The notes under the pieces are model-generated. The model did not search any database. It saw only the letters and a list, made by a program, of their open reading frames with translations, and was not told the origin of the DNA. The translations under genes and the position numbers were made by a program. A DNA stretch of 64,000 nucleotides, taken from assembly GCA_963768075.1 (NCBI GenBank), contig CAVYHD010000040.1, forward strand, positions 62,001 to 126,000, in the 5' to 3' direction. Position 1 is the stretch's first letter. Every line of letters begins with the position of its first letter. Origin of the DNA: QHXW01 sp963768075 (GTDB lineage Bacteria; Acidobacteriota; Terriglobia; Bryobacterales; Bryobacteraceae). Below are positions 1-8,472 of the stretch, piece by piece.

Positions 1-97
1 GGGGGCACGACCCGGCGCTCTTTGAATTCACACGCCTCGAGCCCCCCTACTGATGCCCACCGGGCTCTGCGTGCGCCGCGAATGGGTGGGGTGAGCC

Positions 98-469
98 GTG
101 CCAGAGAAGCGTGCAGAACCCCGGTTCCTGTGCTCCGACCTGGTGACGCTTCGCTGGTTGGAGGAACGAGGAGCCGAACACCGCGAAACGGTGGTTCTGG
201 AGAACATCTCGTCCTCCGGCGCGTGTGTACAAGCTGAAGTTCCCATATCCGAGGGTTCGCGCGTGAGCCTTCTGTGCCAGTCTGCTAACTTCCAGGGGTG
301 CGTGCGCTCGTGCTACATGCGGGACGACGGCTACTTTATCGGGATTGCCTTTGACGAAGGGTCCAAGTGGTCGAAAGCCCAATTTCAGCCCGAGCATCTT
401 GTCGATCCGCGCAAGGTGAGGCCGCGCAAAATGGCCAGCAAGCTCATCATGTTCGCGGCGGAAGGCTAA
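98..469 (+). CDS. PilZ-domain protein
   Basis: A 123-residue protein that is essentially one PilZ domain, the family that binds cyclic-di-GMP. The first binding motif RxxxR is visible at the N-terminus (R-A-E-P-R, residues 5-9) and the second, NxSxxG (N-I-S-S-S-G), lies about 30 residues later, as in binding-competent members. No other domain is attached, so it would act as a stand-alone receptor or adaptor in the cytoplasm; its target cannot be read from the sequence. The start is GTG at 98, just after a GGTGGGG stretch. The stop overlaps the stop of the convergent deacetylase-family gene by 4 bases. The domain call is secure; c-di-GMP binding is inferred from the motifs. Confidence 0.85.
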   Translation: MPEKRAEPRFLCSDLVTLRWLEERGAEHRETVVLENISSSGACVQAEVPISEGSRVSLLCQSANFQGCVRSCYMRDDGYFIGIAFDEGSKWSKAQFQPEHLVDPRKVRPRKMASKLIMFAAEG

Positions 470-1389
470 GTCTTCCAGCCCACAGCCTGAAGCGCTTCCT
501 TCGCGGCCTTGGCGGTGTTGGCGTGGATCGTAATCGTGTCCTCGAGGTTGATGGCGTATCCTCCGGCCAGAACTACAACCACGGCTGCGCCTTCCCGCAA
601 GGCGGTCTCGATCACGAGGCGATCGCGCCTCTTTAGACCATCGACCGTGAGATCGAGCCCGCCGAGCTGATCCTCGGAATAGGGGTCGGCGCCGGCAACA
701 TAGACCAGCAGTTCTGGATGAAAGCCGTGAATGGGAAATCGGTAGGCCGCGCTCAGCCGTTCCAGATATTCCTCATCCCCGACGCCATCGCTGAGATGGA
801 CATCCACGGTCGAGGGCGGCTTGACGGCCGGGTAATTGTTGTGTTGGTGGATCGAGAGCGTGAAGACCGAGGAGTCTCCGGCAAAGATGGCGGCCGTGCC
901 GTTGCCGTGGTGATTGTCGCAGTCCACCACCATGGCACGGGTGATTCGTTGTTCGCGTTGGAGTTTGCGAATGGCGACGGCGATATCATTGATCGCGCAG
1001 AAACCTTCCCCGTGACCGGGAAACGCGTGGTGGAAGCCTCCGCCGACGTTGTAACTAACACCCTCGTCGAGGGCCAGCCGCGCGGCCAAAGTAGTGCCTC
1101 CCGCCGCCAGGCAGAAAGCGCGAACCATCTCCGGCGAGTAGGGAATTTCGAGCTGCAGGATCTCCTCGTAGCTGAGCGCACCCGTTTTGAGGCGCTGTAT
1201 CCATCCGCGCTCGTGGACCAGCATCAGGTCTTCATCGGGAGCTGGCTCGGGGGTCACGAAATCCTCCGGAGCCGCGAATCCCTCCGTGAGCAGACGATCG
1301 CGAATCAGGCGGAACTTCTCCGACGGAAAAACATGCGGGCCGAGGTTTAGGTAGTACCCCTCGTGATAGATCAAGTGGAACGACAGCAT
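466..1389 (-). CDS. Histone deacetylase family (AcuC/class II-like) hydrolase
   Basis: A 307-residue cytoplasmic member of the arginase/deacetylase superfamily, zinc hydrolases that remove acetyl groups from protein lysines, acetylpolyamines or related amides. The catalytic signatures are present: GGGFHHAFPGHGEGFC with the paired His, DCDNHHGNGT with Asp and His metal ligands, GADPYSEDQLGGL with the last Asp ligand, and a late LAGGY motif. Length fits the bacterial family. The ATG at 1389 follows an AGGTG ribosome site. The acuC acetoin genes (acuA, acuB, acs) are absent nearby, so the substrate is open. The upstream neighbour on the same strand is the AI-2E permease, 58 bases away. Activity is probable because all ligands are intact; the physiological role is unknown. 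Confidence 0.88.
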   Translation of the reverse strand: MLSFHLIYHEGYYLNLGPHVFPSEKFRLIRDRLLTEGFAAPEDFVTPEPAPDEDLMLVHERGWIQRLKTGALSYEEILQLEIPYSPEMVRAFCLAAGGTTLAARLALDEGVSYNVGGGFHHAFPGHGEGFCAINDIAVAIRKLQREQRITRAMVVDCDNHHGNGTAAIFAGDSSVFTLSIHQHNNYPAVKPPSTVDVHLSDGVGDEEYLERLSAAYRFPIHGFHPELLVYVAGADPYSEDQLGGLDLTVDGLKRRDRLVIETALREGAAVVVVLAGGYAINLEDTITIHANTAKAAKEALQAVGWKT

Positions 1390-1447
1390 TGGACACCTGG
1401 GCTCACGAAAACCTCATGGTTGCACATTGAGGGCGGAGGATGATGGC

Positions 1448-2623
1448 TTAATCGCCCAGGAACTTGCCGAAAGGACGCAGACCCTTGACGTTGTCGCACA
1501 CTGCCTTGATTGCGGCCGTGACGGGGATGGCAAGCAGCAAACCGGGGGCATCCCACAGAAAACCCCACAACATCAGCGCAACCGTCACCGCCAACGGATT
1601 CAGGTGCACGCGCGACCCGACAATTTTGGGGTACAGCAGGTTCATGGCGATGAGGTGCAGCATGGCGATCAGAAAAAGAATGATCAAGAAGCTGGCCAGG
1701 GGGTTTCCGCCGGCGATCGCAACAATGGCCGGAGGCAGCAGCGCCAGGGGCATCCCGACATACGGCACCAGGCTCAGGAAACCGCTAACCGGACCGGCCA
1801 GCCATGGGTAGGGGAGGTGGAGCATCAAGAAGGCAAGCGAGCTCATCACCGCAAGCAGCACGCCCAAAAGGAAATTGCCCACCACGAACCCGCGGACCAT
1901 GTCGCCAATGCCTTGTAGGCTGCGAGCCGCCGCCACGCGGTCTTCGCCTTCAAAAAACTGCAAAAAGCTGCGGTGAATGTGGTCGCGCCAGCTCAACATG
2001 AAGTAGACCAGGAACGGCACGAACGAAGCCATCAACAGAAGCTGGTAAAGCGATCCGATACGCTCGTAGAGCAGATCCGAGAGAGGCTTTTGTTCTTCGT
2101 GAATCCGCACTTCCGGAATGACGCCCGGCAACATGATCACCGGCGGCGCCGGTTCAACGTTACGCTTGCGCCGCGTGGTCTGAGGCGGCGGAGCCGCCGG
2201 TTGCGGCTGCTGTTTTTTTTGTGGGAAGACCGCCCGGTACGTCTGGTTCGCCAGGTCGTCGATCTTCTGCCTCCCGCCTTCTACCACGTCGCTGATGCGC
2301 TGGCTGAAACGCGGCAGTTCTCCCCACAGTCCAACCACCTGCGTATAAGCACCGAGCCCCATCAGATAAAGAACCGTCAGCGCCGTGCTGCACACCAGAA
2401 AGCTGGCCACGCTGCGCGGCAAGCGCACGCGCATCAGGAGTTCGACAAAAGGCTCCAAAATGAAGGCAATGATGACGGCGACCGTAATCGTGATGAAGAA
2501 CACGCGCGCCCAATAAAGCAGCGCGACGATGACCCCCAGCGCGATTACGGGGTTCGAGGAGAAGCGCAACTCCCCGGCATGTAAGAGTTCCTGGGCCTTC
2601 CAAGATCGCATGAAGATTGCCAC
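1448..2623 (-). CDS. AI-2E family transporter (PerM/TqsA-like permease)
   Basis: A 391-residue multi-pass inner-membrane protein of the AI-2E transporter family, which includes TqsA (autoinducer-2 export) and Na+/H+ antiporter-like relatives. Hydrophobic segments lie at about residues 25-60 and 65-90, followed by a long soluble stretch and then four or five helices in the C-terminal half with the Gly/Pro-rich LPYPWLAGPVSGFLSLVPYVG region typical of the family. An unusual feature is a Pro/Gln/Arg-rich insert at about residues 120-185 (KKQQPQPAAPPPQ, then TTRRKRN) inside the soluble domain. The frame opens with GTG at 2623; an ATG four codons later is an alternative. No luxS or quorum-sensing gene is nearby, so the substrate is not assigned. 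Confidence 0.85.
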   Translation of the reverse strand: MAIFMRSWKAQELLHAGELRFSSNPVIALGVIVALLYWARVFFITITVAVIIAFILEPFVELLMRVRLPRSVASFLVCSTALTVLYLMGLGAYTQVVGLWGELPRFSQRISDVVEGGRQKIDDLANQTYRAVFPQKKQQPQPAAPPPQTTRRKRNVEPAPPVIMLPGVIPEVRIHEEQKPLSDLLYERIGSLYQLLLMASFVPFLVYFMLSWRDHIHRSFLQFFEGEDRVAAARSLQGIGDMVRGFVVGNFLLGVLLAVMSSLAFLMLHLPYPWLAGPVSGFLSLVPYVGMPLALLPPAIVAIAGGNPLASFLIILFLIAMLHLIAMNLLYPKIVGSRVHLNPLAVTVALMLWGFLWDAPGLLLAIPVTAAIKAVCDNVKGLRPFGKFLGD

Positions 2624-2645
2624 GGTGAGGTGCGCGACAGCTCTT

Positions 2646-2675
2646 TCTCGAATCTACCATGCTGCCGCCTATAAT
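2646..2675 (+). promoter_or_regulatory. Candidate sigma-70 promoter of ruvX-mltG
   Basis: A perfect TATAAT box at 2670-2675 lies 20 bases before the ruvX ATG, in the gap between divergent genes. The best -35 candidate, TTCTCG at 2646-2651, is poor, so the call rests on the -10 box and position. Transcription would start about 14 bases before the start codon, giving a very short leader. Confidence 0.35.
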
Positions 2676-2695
2676 GAAATCGCGTTTCCTCATAC

Positions 2696-3124
2696 ATGAA
2701 CCACACCGGACGCATTTTGGCGCTCGACCTCGGGAAGAGGCGTATTGGCCTGGCCATCAGTGATGGGCTGGGTATCACCGCGCAGGGTCTACCTACGCTC
2801 GAACGCCGCAATAAGCGCACCGACCTCGCCGTTCTGGGGGCCCTGGCGCGGGAGCGCGGCGTCACTCAGATATTAATGGGAAATCCGCTGCACATGAGCG
2901 GCGCGGCCGGCCGCCAATCCCAGTGGGCGCAGGAATTCGCCGGCGCGCTGGAAACGTACACAGGCATCCCGGTGCGCCTCTGGGATGAGCGGCTCACGAC
3001 GGTGGAAGCGTCGCGCGTGCTGCGCCAGAGCGGCATCAGCATCGAGAAGCGAGCGGCGGCGGTTGACCGGCTCTCAGCCGTGATCTTGCTGCAAAGTTAC
3101 CTGGATTCGGGTGCACAAGCATGA
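2696..3124 (+). CDS. ruvX: Holliday junction resolvase-like RuvX (YqgF)
   Basis: A 142-residue YqgF/RuvX protein with an RNase H-like fold. The family is tied to Holliday-junction resolution and, in E. coli, to 16S rRNA 5' end maturation. The N-terminal strand LALDLGKRRIGLAISD carries the first catalytic Asp. The GNPLHMSG motif follows at about residues 62-69, and LWDERLTTVEA and the late D-R-L-S-A segment complete the acidic active site. Length is normal for the family. The stop overlaps the mltG start (ATGA), so the pair is translationally coupled. Cytoplasmic. Confidence 0.93.
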   Translation: MNHTGRILALDLGKRRIGLAISDGLGITAQGLPTLERRNKRTDLAVLGALARERGVTQILMGNPLHMSGAAGRQSQWAQEFAGALETYTGIPVRLWDERLTTVEASRVLRQSGISIEKRAAAVDRLSAVILLQSYLDSGAQA

Positions 3125-4173
3125 AGCCGCTCCGGTGGTTGTTCGCGCTGGGGATGGTGCTGTTCGCCGGCGCAGGCTACGTGGCCTGGGAACTGAATCA
3201 CCCGTACGCGGCTTTCCTTGAGGAAACATTTATCGAATTTCCAAAAGGCACGAGCACCATGGGGATGGCCGGCATGCTGGCCAATGCCCGCGTCATACCG
3301 CACGCGTGGGAATTTCTGGCGGCCCGCGCTCTGCACCCCCGCCGAATCTTGCAAGCCGGCGAATACCGGTTCGACCGGCCCGCTTCGGTGCTCGAGGTAT
3401 ACGATCGGATCGCTCGCGGTGACATATTCTTCTACGTGCTCACGATTCCCGAAGGCCAAAACATGTTTGACATCGCGGCGGCGGCGGAGAAACTGAAGCT
3501 ATTCCCCGGACCGGAATTCCTTCGAGCGGCCGGAGATGCTACCTCCATCCGCGATCTGGACGCAGGCGCGCCCACCCTGGAAGGCTACCTGTTCCCCAGT
3601 ACCTACCATGTGGTTCGCCACACCACGCCGGAACGCTTATGCCAGATGATGACTACCCGGTTTCGCGAAGTGTGGAAGCAGGTCGACACCTCAGCGGACG
3701 TACACCGCTCGGTCACGCTCGCTTCGTTGATCGAGCGGGAAGCACACGTTTCCATGGACCGGCCTTTGATCTCCTCGGTGTTTCAGAATCGTCTGAGGAT
3801 CGGCATGAAACTGGATTGCGATCCGACAACGATCTACGCGGCGCTGCTGGATGGCCGCTACCGCGGTACCATCCACAAGTCCGATCTCGCCAGCAGCAAC
3901 CCGTATAATACGTATCGCAATCCGGGCCTGCCGCCCGGCCCGATCGCCAACCCCGGCCGGGATTCTCTTCTGGCGGCGATTCACCCGGCGGACACAGAGT
4001 ATCTCTATTTCGTGTTGCGGCCGGACGGTTCAGGTGCGCATAATTTTTCCAAGACCATTTCTGAGCATCTCATCGCCACCACACAATATCGCCGTGCGAG
4101 CCAGCGGGAACAAGTCGAAGAAAGCGCGCCTCAGCGAGCACCTCGCCGAAAGAAAGCTCACTCAAGTAACTGA
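3121..4173 (+). CDS. mltG: Endolytic murein transglycosylase MltG (YceG-like)
   Basis: A 350-residue membrane-anchored lytic transglycosylase that cleaves nascent glycan strands and so sets peptidoglycan chain length. One N-terminal helix (about residues 5-24) anchors it in the inner membrane and the rest is periplasmic. Family landmarks are present: LEGYLFPSTY, ASLIEREAH containing the conserved catalytic Glu (around residues 205-207), a substrate segment with CDPTTIYA, and the terminal GPIANPGRDSLLAAIHPADTEYLYFV block. It overlaps ruvX by 4 bases, a common ruvX-mltG pairing. Its 3' end is overlapped by an uncharacterised gene in another frame. Annotation is secure. Confidence 0.95.
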   Translation: MKPLRWLFALGMVLFAGAGYVAWELNHPYAAFLEETFIEFPKGTSTMGMAGMLANARVIPHAWEFLAARALHPRRILQAGEYRFDRPASVLEVYDRIARGDIFFYVLTIPEGQNMFDIAAAAEKLKLFPGPEFLRAAGDATSIRDLDAGAPTLEGYLFPSTYHVVRHTTPERLCQMMTTRFREVWKQVDTSADVHRSVTLASLIEREAHVSMDRPLISSVFQNRLRIGMKLDCDPTTIYAALLDGRYRGTIHKSDLASSNPYNTYRNPGLPPGPIANPGRDSLLAAIHPADTEYLYFVLRPDGSGAHNFSKTISEHLIATTQYRRASQREQVEESAPQRAPRRKKAHSSN

Positions 4174-4555
4174 GCAAAATTGGCGGGAACTCCTGGCCGT
4201 GCTCGGGCCGATCTCGGAGAGCTATCTGCGCCGCCTGCTGGCCGGAACCGGCGTACCGGTCGAAGCCCCGTTCGGCGGCGTGCGGCAGAAGACTTTCGAG
4301 GAGCTGGAGGAATCGCTGATTGAGATGGAGGCGGCATACGCTCGCGCCCAGGCCGCCGCAGACCGGCAGCGCGCCACTCAATGCCGCAATGCCGTGATTC
4401 AAGCCAAGGACCACGCGCGGCTGTCCGCCCGCAGCCCCAAGACTTCGGTGGGAAAAAAAATGATCAAAGAGGAAATGGTGGAGTGGATGCTCGTGTGGCT
4501 GGAGAATCCCGGAGTTTTCCCCGCGTGGGTCAAACTCCGGAAACTCAAAATGTGA
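4094..4555 (+). CDS. Conserved-looking hypothetical protein overlapping mltG
   Basis: About 153 residues starting from GTG at 4094, which places the first 80 bases inside the end of mltG in a different frame. No domain recognised. The N-terminus is very basic (NKSKKARLSEHLAERK). The middle is a long amphipathic helix rich in Ala/Glu (EELEESLIEMEAAYARAQAAADRQR) that may form a coiled coil. The C-terminus holds the patterned segment EMVEWMLVWLENPGVFPAWVKLRK. No signal peptide or membrane helix. The frame remains open for 380 bases beyond mltG and ends 9 bases before convergent trxA, which supports a real gene. Start choice is uncertain because no in-frame ATG precedes the helical region. Confidence 0.6.
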   Translation: MRASGNKSKKARLSEHLAERKLTQVTEQNWRELLAVLGPISESYLRRLLAGTGVPVEAPFGGVRQKTFEELEESLIEMEAAYARAQAAADRQRATQCRNAVIQAKDHARLSARSPKTSVGKKMIKEEMVEWMLVWLENPGVFPAWVKLRKLKM

Positions 4556-4564
4556 CTTGGGCCT

Positions 4565-4894
4565 CTAGACGTGCGGATCGAGCATCTTTTGGACTTCGGA
4601 CTTGCCGACTGCGCCGACGCGCTGCTCGACCACCTTGCCGCCCTTGAACAGCAGCAGCGTGGGAATCCCGCGAATGTTGTAGCGCATGGCCGTCTGGCCG
4701 TTGTCATCCACGTTCATCTTGCCAACTTTCGCCTTGCCCACATATTCGGACGCGATGGTGTCGATGGTTGGCCCCATCTGGCGGCATGGGCCGCACCATT
4801 CGGCCCAGAAATCCACCAAAACCGGCTCTGGCGAGCCGAGGACATCTGCGTCGAAAGCCGCATCGGTAAAATTCAAGACGTTGTTGCCTGCCAT
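4565..4894 (-). CDS. trxA: Thioredoxin
   Basis: A 109-residue classical thioredoxin. It has the WCGPC redox active site (FWAEWCGPCRQ, residues about 28-38), the cis-Pro loop RGIPTLLLF, and the buried Asp of VLVDFWA. It reduces cytoplasmic disulfides using electrons from thioredoxin reductase. No signal peptide. ATG at 4894, 25 bases after the end of glgA on the same strand, so it is probably the last gene of a speA-glgA-trxA transcript. Standard length, all key residues present. Confidence 0.95.
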   Translation of the reverse strand: MAGNNVLNFTDAAFDADVLGSPEPVLVDFWAEWCGPCRQMGPTIDTIASEYVGKAKVGKMNVDDNGQTAMRYNIRGIPTLLLFKGGKVVEQRVGAVGKSEVQKMLDPHV

Positions 4895-4919
4895 CTCTGT
4901 CTCCCAGTTGAGTTAGATC

Positions 4920-6368
4920 TTACTTTTGCCCAAAAGATTCAATAGCTTTGCCGCCGTCCACCATCCGGCTATACAGCGCAGCGTACTCTCCGGCTGAGAC
5001 CCGCCAGGAAAAGTCCTTCCGCATGCCGCGTCGCATCATGGCCTCCCAGCTCGGCCGGTCGCCGTAAACCGCGGAAGCGGCGCGAATGGCTGCCAGGAAA
5101 GCCGGGGCCGAATACTCCCGGAACTTGAACCCCGTCCCCACCTCGATGGTATCATCAAGCCCCCCCGTGGCGCGCACGACGGGCACGGCACCATAGCGCA
5201 GGCTGTACAACTGGTTCAGACCGCTCGGCTCGTACCGGCTGGGCATCAAAAACAGGTCGGCGCCGGCCTCCACCTTGTGCGCCAAAGCCTCATCGTAACC
5301 AATCTTCACGCCTATATGATCCGGATACGCCGCGGCCATCTCGCGAAGCCTGGCTTCGTACACTGCGTCGCCCGCGCCCAGCACCACGAGATACAGATCA
5401 TCCTTCACTAGTTCCGGAGCAATTTCGAGAATCAGTTCTGTGCCCTTCTGGGCAGCTAGCCGCGACACCACGCCCAGCAGCGGTCTGGTGCTCGCGGCGT
5501 CGGGCAAACCAAACTCTCTGAGGAGATCCCGCTTGCATTCCCGTTTTCCGCTCAAATCGCCGGGCGAATAGTGGGCGGCGAGGTGAGGGTCAGTGGCTGG
5601 ATTCCAATTCTGGTAATCCACGCCGTTCAGAATCCCGTGCAAGCCGGACGCGCGCGCCCGGAGCACGCCATCCAATCCGAAGCCATACTCGCCGGTTTGG
5701 ATCTCGGCGGCATACCCGCGGCTGACCGTGCTCAACGCGTCACTGAAAAGCAGTCCTCCCTTCAGGAAATTCACTTTTCCGTAGAATTCGAGGCCATCCA
5801 CGTTAAACAGCTGGGGACTCAGGCCTACCTGCGGCAGCACGCTCGGCGGAAACAATCCCTGGTAGCCGAGGTTGTGGATTGTGAACAACGTCTTTATCCC
5901 GAGGAAGGTGGGATCGTAAGCAAAATTCGTCTTCAGGTATACCGGGGCGAGGCCGGTTTGCCAGTCGTGGCAATGCAGAATTTGCGGCCGGAACACGCGG
6001 CGCGCCACCGCCAGCGCAGCCCGCGAGAGCACGGCAAAGCGCACGGCATTATCCGGGTAATCGCCGGACGAATCGCCATAGTATCCGTCGCGATCGTAGA
6101 GCGCAGGGGCATCCAGGAAATAATAGGGCGTGCCCGCGTCGGCCAGGTAAAGGCTGGTCTCATACAGGGCGCCTCCCAGCCAGATCGGAATGGAATCATA
6201 GACCCGCCTGGCCGCGGTCAGCTCCATTCGCCGGTACCGCGGGATCAATACGGCTACTTCGCAGCCGAACGCGCTGAGCGCCGCGGGCAAGGCGCCCACC
6301 ACGTCGGCCAAGCCGCCCGTCTTCGCGAAAGGCGCGGCTTCAGAGGCGACCATGAGGACTTTGATCAT
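4920..6368 (-). CDS. glgA: Glycogen (starch) synthase, GT5 family
   Basis: A 482-residue ADP-glucose:glycogen glucosyltransferase that extends alpha-1,4-glucan chains. The N-terminal K-T-G-G-L motif (residues 17-21, ADP-glucose binding) and the following LADVVGALP are intact. The C-terminal half has the GT-B nucleotide-sugar site FLMPSRYEPSGLNQLYSLRYG with its paired Glu and then TGGLDDT. Length matches bacterial GlgA. No other glg genes are in the window. It sits 42 bases downstream of speA and 25 bases upstream of trxA on the minus strand. Cytoplasmic. Confidence 0.95.
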   Translation of the reverse strand: MIKVLMVASEAAPFAKTGGLADVVGALPAALSAFGCEVAVLIPRYRRMELTAARRVYDSIPIWLGGALYETSLYLADAGTPYYFLDAPALYDRDGYYGDSSGDYPDNAVRFAVLSRAALAVARRVFRPQILHCHDWQTGLAPVYLKTNFAYDPTFLGIKTLFTIHNLGYQGLFPPSVLPQVGLSPQLFNVDGLEFYGKVNFLKGGLLFSDALSTVSRGYAAEIQTGEYGFGLDGVLRARASGLHGILNGVDYQNWNPATDPHLAAHYSPGDLSGKRECKRDLLREFGLPDAASTRPLLGVVSRLAAQKGTELILEIAPELVKDDLYLVVLGAGDAVYEARLREMAAAYPDHIGVKIGYDEALAHKVEAGADLFLMPSRYEPSGLNQLYSLRYGAVPVVRATGGLDDTIEVGTGFKFREYSAPAFLAAIRAASAVYGDRPSWEAMMRRGMRKDFSWRVSAGEYAALYSRMVDGGKAIESFGQK

Positions 6369-6410
6369 GGAGCGAATACTGATTATGGCAGCTAGAGAAG
6401 TGGAACCGCT

Positions 6411-8342
6411 TCAGTTCTCGAGATAGGTATAGCCGTGCAAGCCCTCTTCATAGAAGCGCAGTAACTTGCCGGATTCTTCATAGTTCATGCGATTCTCACG
6501 CACGGCCGTTTCGACGTCTTTGCGCAGATCCGTAATCAGCGCGTCGGCGTTGAACTGGACATATTTCAGTACCTCGCGGACGGTGTCCCCTTTGATGACC
6601 GCGTCGAGGATGACATCGCCGGCTTCACTGAGCTTTACGTGGACGGCATTCGTATCGCCGAACAGGTTGTGCAAGTCGCCCAGAATCTCCTGATAAGCGC
6701 CCAGCAGGAACGCGCCGAGGTAGTAGTCCTGTCCGTTGAACGGGTGCAGCGGCAGCGTGCGCTTCACGTCGCGCCGGTCGATGAACTGGTCCACTTTACC
6801 GTCGGAATCGCAAGTGATGTCGCCGAGCACCGCGTATTGCGTGGGGCGCTCCTCCAACCGGTGGATGGGCATGATGGGGAATAACTGCTTAATGGCCCAA
6901 CTGTCGGGCATGCTCTGGAACAGCGAAAAATTGCAGAAATACGTATCCGCCAGCATGGCGTCGAGCCCTTCGAACTCTTCGGGGAAATCATCCAGTTCCC
7001 GCGCCAGCTTCTGAATGCGCCGGCAGATCGACCAGAACAGGTTCTCCGCCAGGCAGCGCTGTTCAAGCGGCAGATAGCCCAGGCTGAACAGATTCAGCGC
7101 CTGGTCAAGCGCCTGCTGCGCGTCGTGGTAACTCTCGAGCAGGTTCTTGGCGCTCAGCGAGCGATTGGTCTCCTGTAAATCGATCAGCGGTTGTTCGGGT
7201 TCCGCCGGCAGTTCTCCGATCTGGTCATCGCCGTAGCCGGCCACTCCCAGCACGTTGAAGACGAGCGCGCTGTGATAAGCGGTGATGGCGCGGCCACTCT
7301 CGCTGACAATGGTTGGATGCGCCACCCCGGCTTCGTCGCACACGTTCTGAATGTGATAGACGACGTCCGCGGCGTATTCCTGGAGCGTGTAATTGACGCT
7401 CGATTCGAAGTCGGTCTGCGAGCCATCGTAGTCCACGCCAAGCCCGCCGCCAACGTCCAGATAGCGCAGTCCCGCGCCGGCCCGCGAAAGGTCCGCATAC
7501 ATGCGCGCGGCTTCGTTGACCGCGGCTTTCAAGTGGCGAATGTTGGTGATCTGGCTGCCTAAATGGAAGTGCAGCAAATGCAGGCAGTCAGCGAGACCCC
7601 GCGTCTTCAACTCTTCGAGCGCCCGCACCGCTTCACTCGTGGTCAGGCCGAACTTTGAGCGGTAGCCGGCCGAGGATTTCCACCGTCCCGCGCCGCGGCT
7701 GGCGAGCTTAACGCGCAGACCGATGGTCGGCCGCACGCCCACGCGCTCGGAACACCGGGCAATCAGATCCAGCTCGGTGTACTTCTCGATAACCGGAATG
7801 ATGTGCCGTCCCACCTTCTGGGCCAGCATTGCCATCTCGATGTATTCTTCGTCCTTGAAACCGTTACAAATGATTGGCGTTTCGTTGTCGGCAAGCGCCA
7901 TCACCGCCAGCAGCTCCGGTTTTGAGCCGGCCTCGAGGCCAAAATGATACGGTTTGCCGTACTCCAGGACCTCTTCCACCACCTGCCGCTGCTGATTAAC
8001 TTTGATCGGGTAGACGCAGAAGTAGCCTCCTTGGTACTTATGTTCGGCGATGGCGGTTTGAAACGCCGAGTGGATTTCACCCAGCCGGTGTTTCAAAACG
8101 TCGGCAAAACGGACCAGGATGGGCAGCGAAATGCCGCGTAAAACCAGCGTGTCTACCAGTTCCTTGAGATCAATGGAGCGTGCCGGATCCTTTTCGGGAT
8201 GGACGAGAATATGGCCATTCGTAGCCACCGAGAAGTAGCCCTTCCCCCAACTCGCCACGTCGTACAGGTCGCTCGCGTCGTGCGTGGACCAACGTTCCGT
8301 GGGCTCCAGGACCACAGATCCCTTGCGGCCGTTTCGCTCCAA
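6411..8342 (-). CDS. speA: Biosynthetic arginine decarboxylase
   Basis: A 643-residue PLP enzyme converting arginine to agmatine, the first step of the arginine-to-putrescine route. The fold-III PLP lysine is in FCVYPIKVNQQ (residues about 108-118). The glycine-rich phosphate loop LDVGGGLGVDYDGS and the C-terminal catalytic segment around VICDG-like ITCDSDGKVDQ are present. Length is that of SpeA rather than the shorter lysine/ornithine enzymes. The start is TTG at 8342, chosen because a strong GGGAGG site lies 4-5 bases upstream and the N-terminus WSTHDASDLYDVASWGKGYF aligns with the family. A 130-base leader separates it from the upstream glycosyltransferase-like gene. Confidence 0.95.
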   Translation of the reverse strand: MERNGRKGSVVLEPTERWSTHDASDLYDVASWGKGYFSVATNGHILVHPEKDPARSIDLKELVDTLVLRGISLPILVRFADVLKHRLGEIHSAFQTAIAEHKYQGGYFCVYPIKVNQQRQVVEEVLEYGKPYHFGLEAGSKPELLAVMALADNETPIICNGFKDEEYIEMAMLAQKVGRHIIPVIEKYTELDLIARCSERVGVRPTIGLRVKLASRGAGRWKSSAGYRSKFGLTTSEAVRALEELKTRGLADCLHLLHFHLGSQITNIRHLKAAVNEAARMYADLSRAGAGLRYLDVGGGLGVDYDGSQTDFESSVNYTLQEYAADVVYHIQNVCDEAGVAHPTIVSESGRAITAYHSALVFNVLGVAGYGDDQIGELPAEPEQPLIDLQETNRSLSAKNLLESYHDAQQALDQALNLFSLGYLPLEQRCLAENLFWSICRRIQKLARELDDFPEEFEGLDAMLADTYFCNFSLFQSMPDSWAIKQLFPIMPIHRLEERPTQYAVLGDITCDSDGKVDQFIDRRDVKRTLPLHPFNGQDYYLGAFLLGAYQEILGDLHNLFGDTNAVHVKLSEAGDVILDAVIKGDTVREVLKYVQFNADALITDLRKDVETAVRENRMNYEESGKLLRFYEEGLHGYTYLEN

Positions 8343-8472
8343 ATTGCCTCCCGAAGCTTCAGTGTCCTTCGAAACAGTGGTTGGGGCAAGTGATTTTTGG
8401 GCCTAACATGCTCGTAACGGAAAATCCGAGCGCCTACAGCTTCGCGAGGCGCGCGAATCCGGTAAAGGTGCC

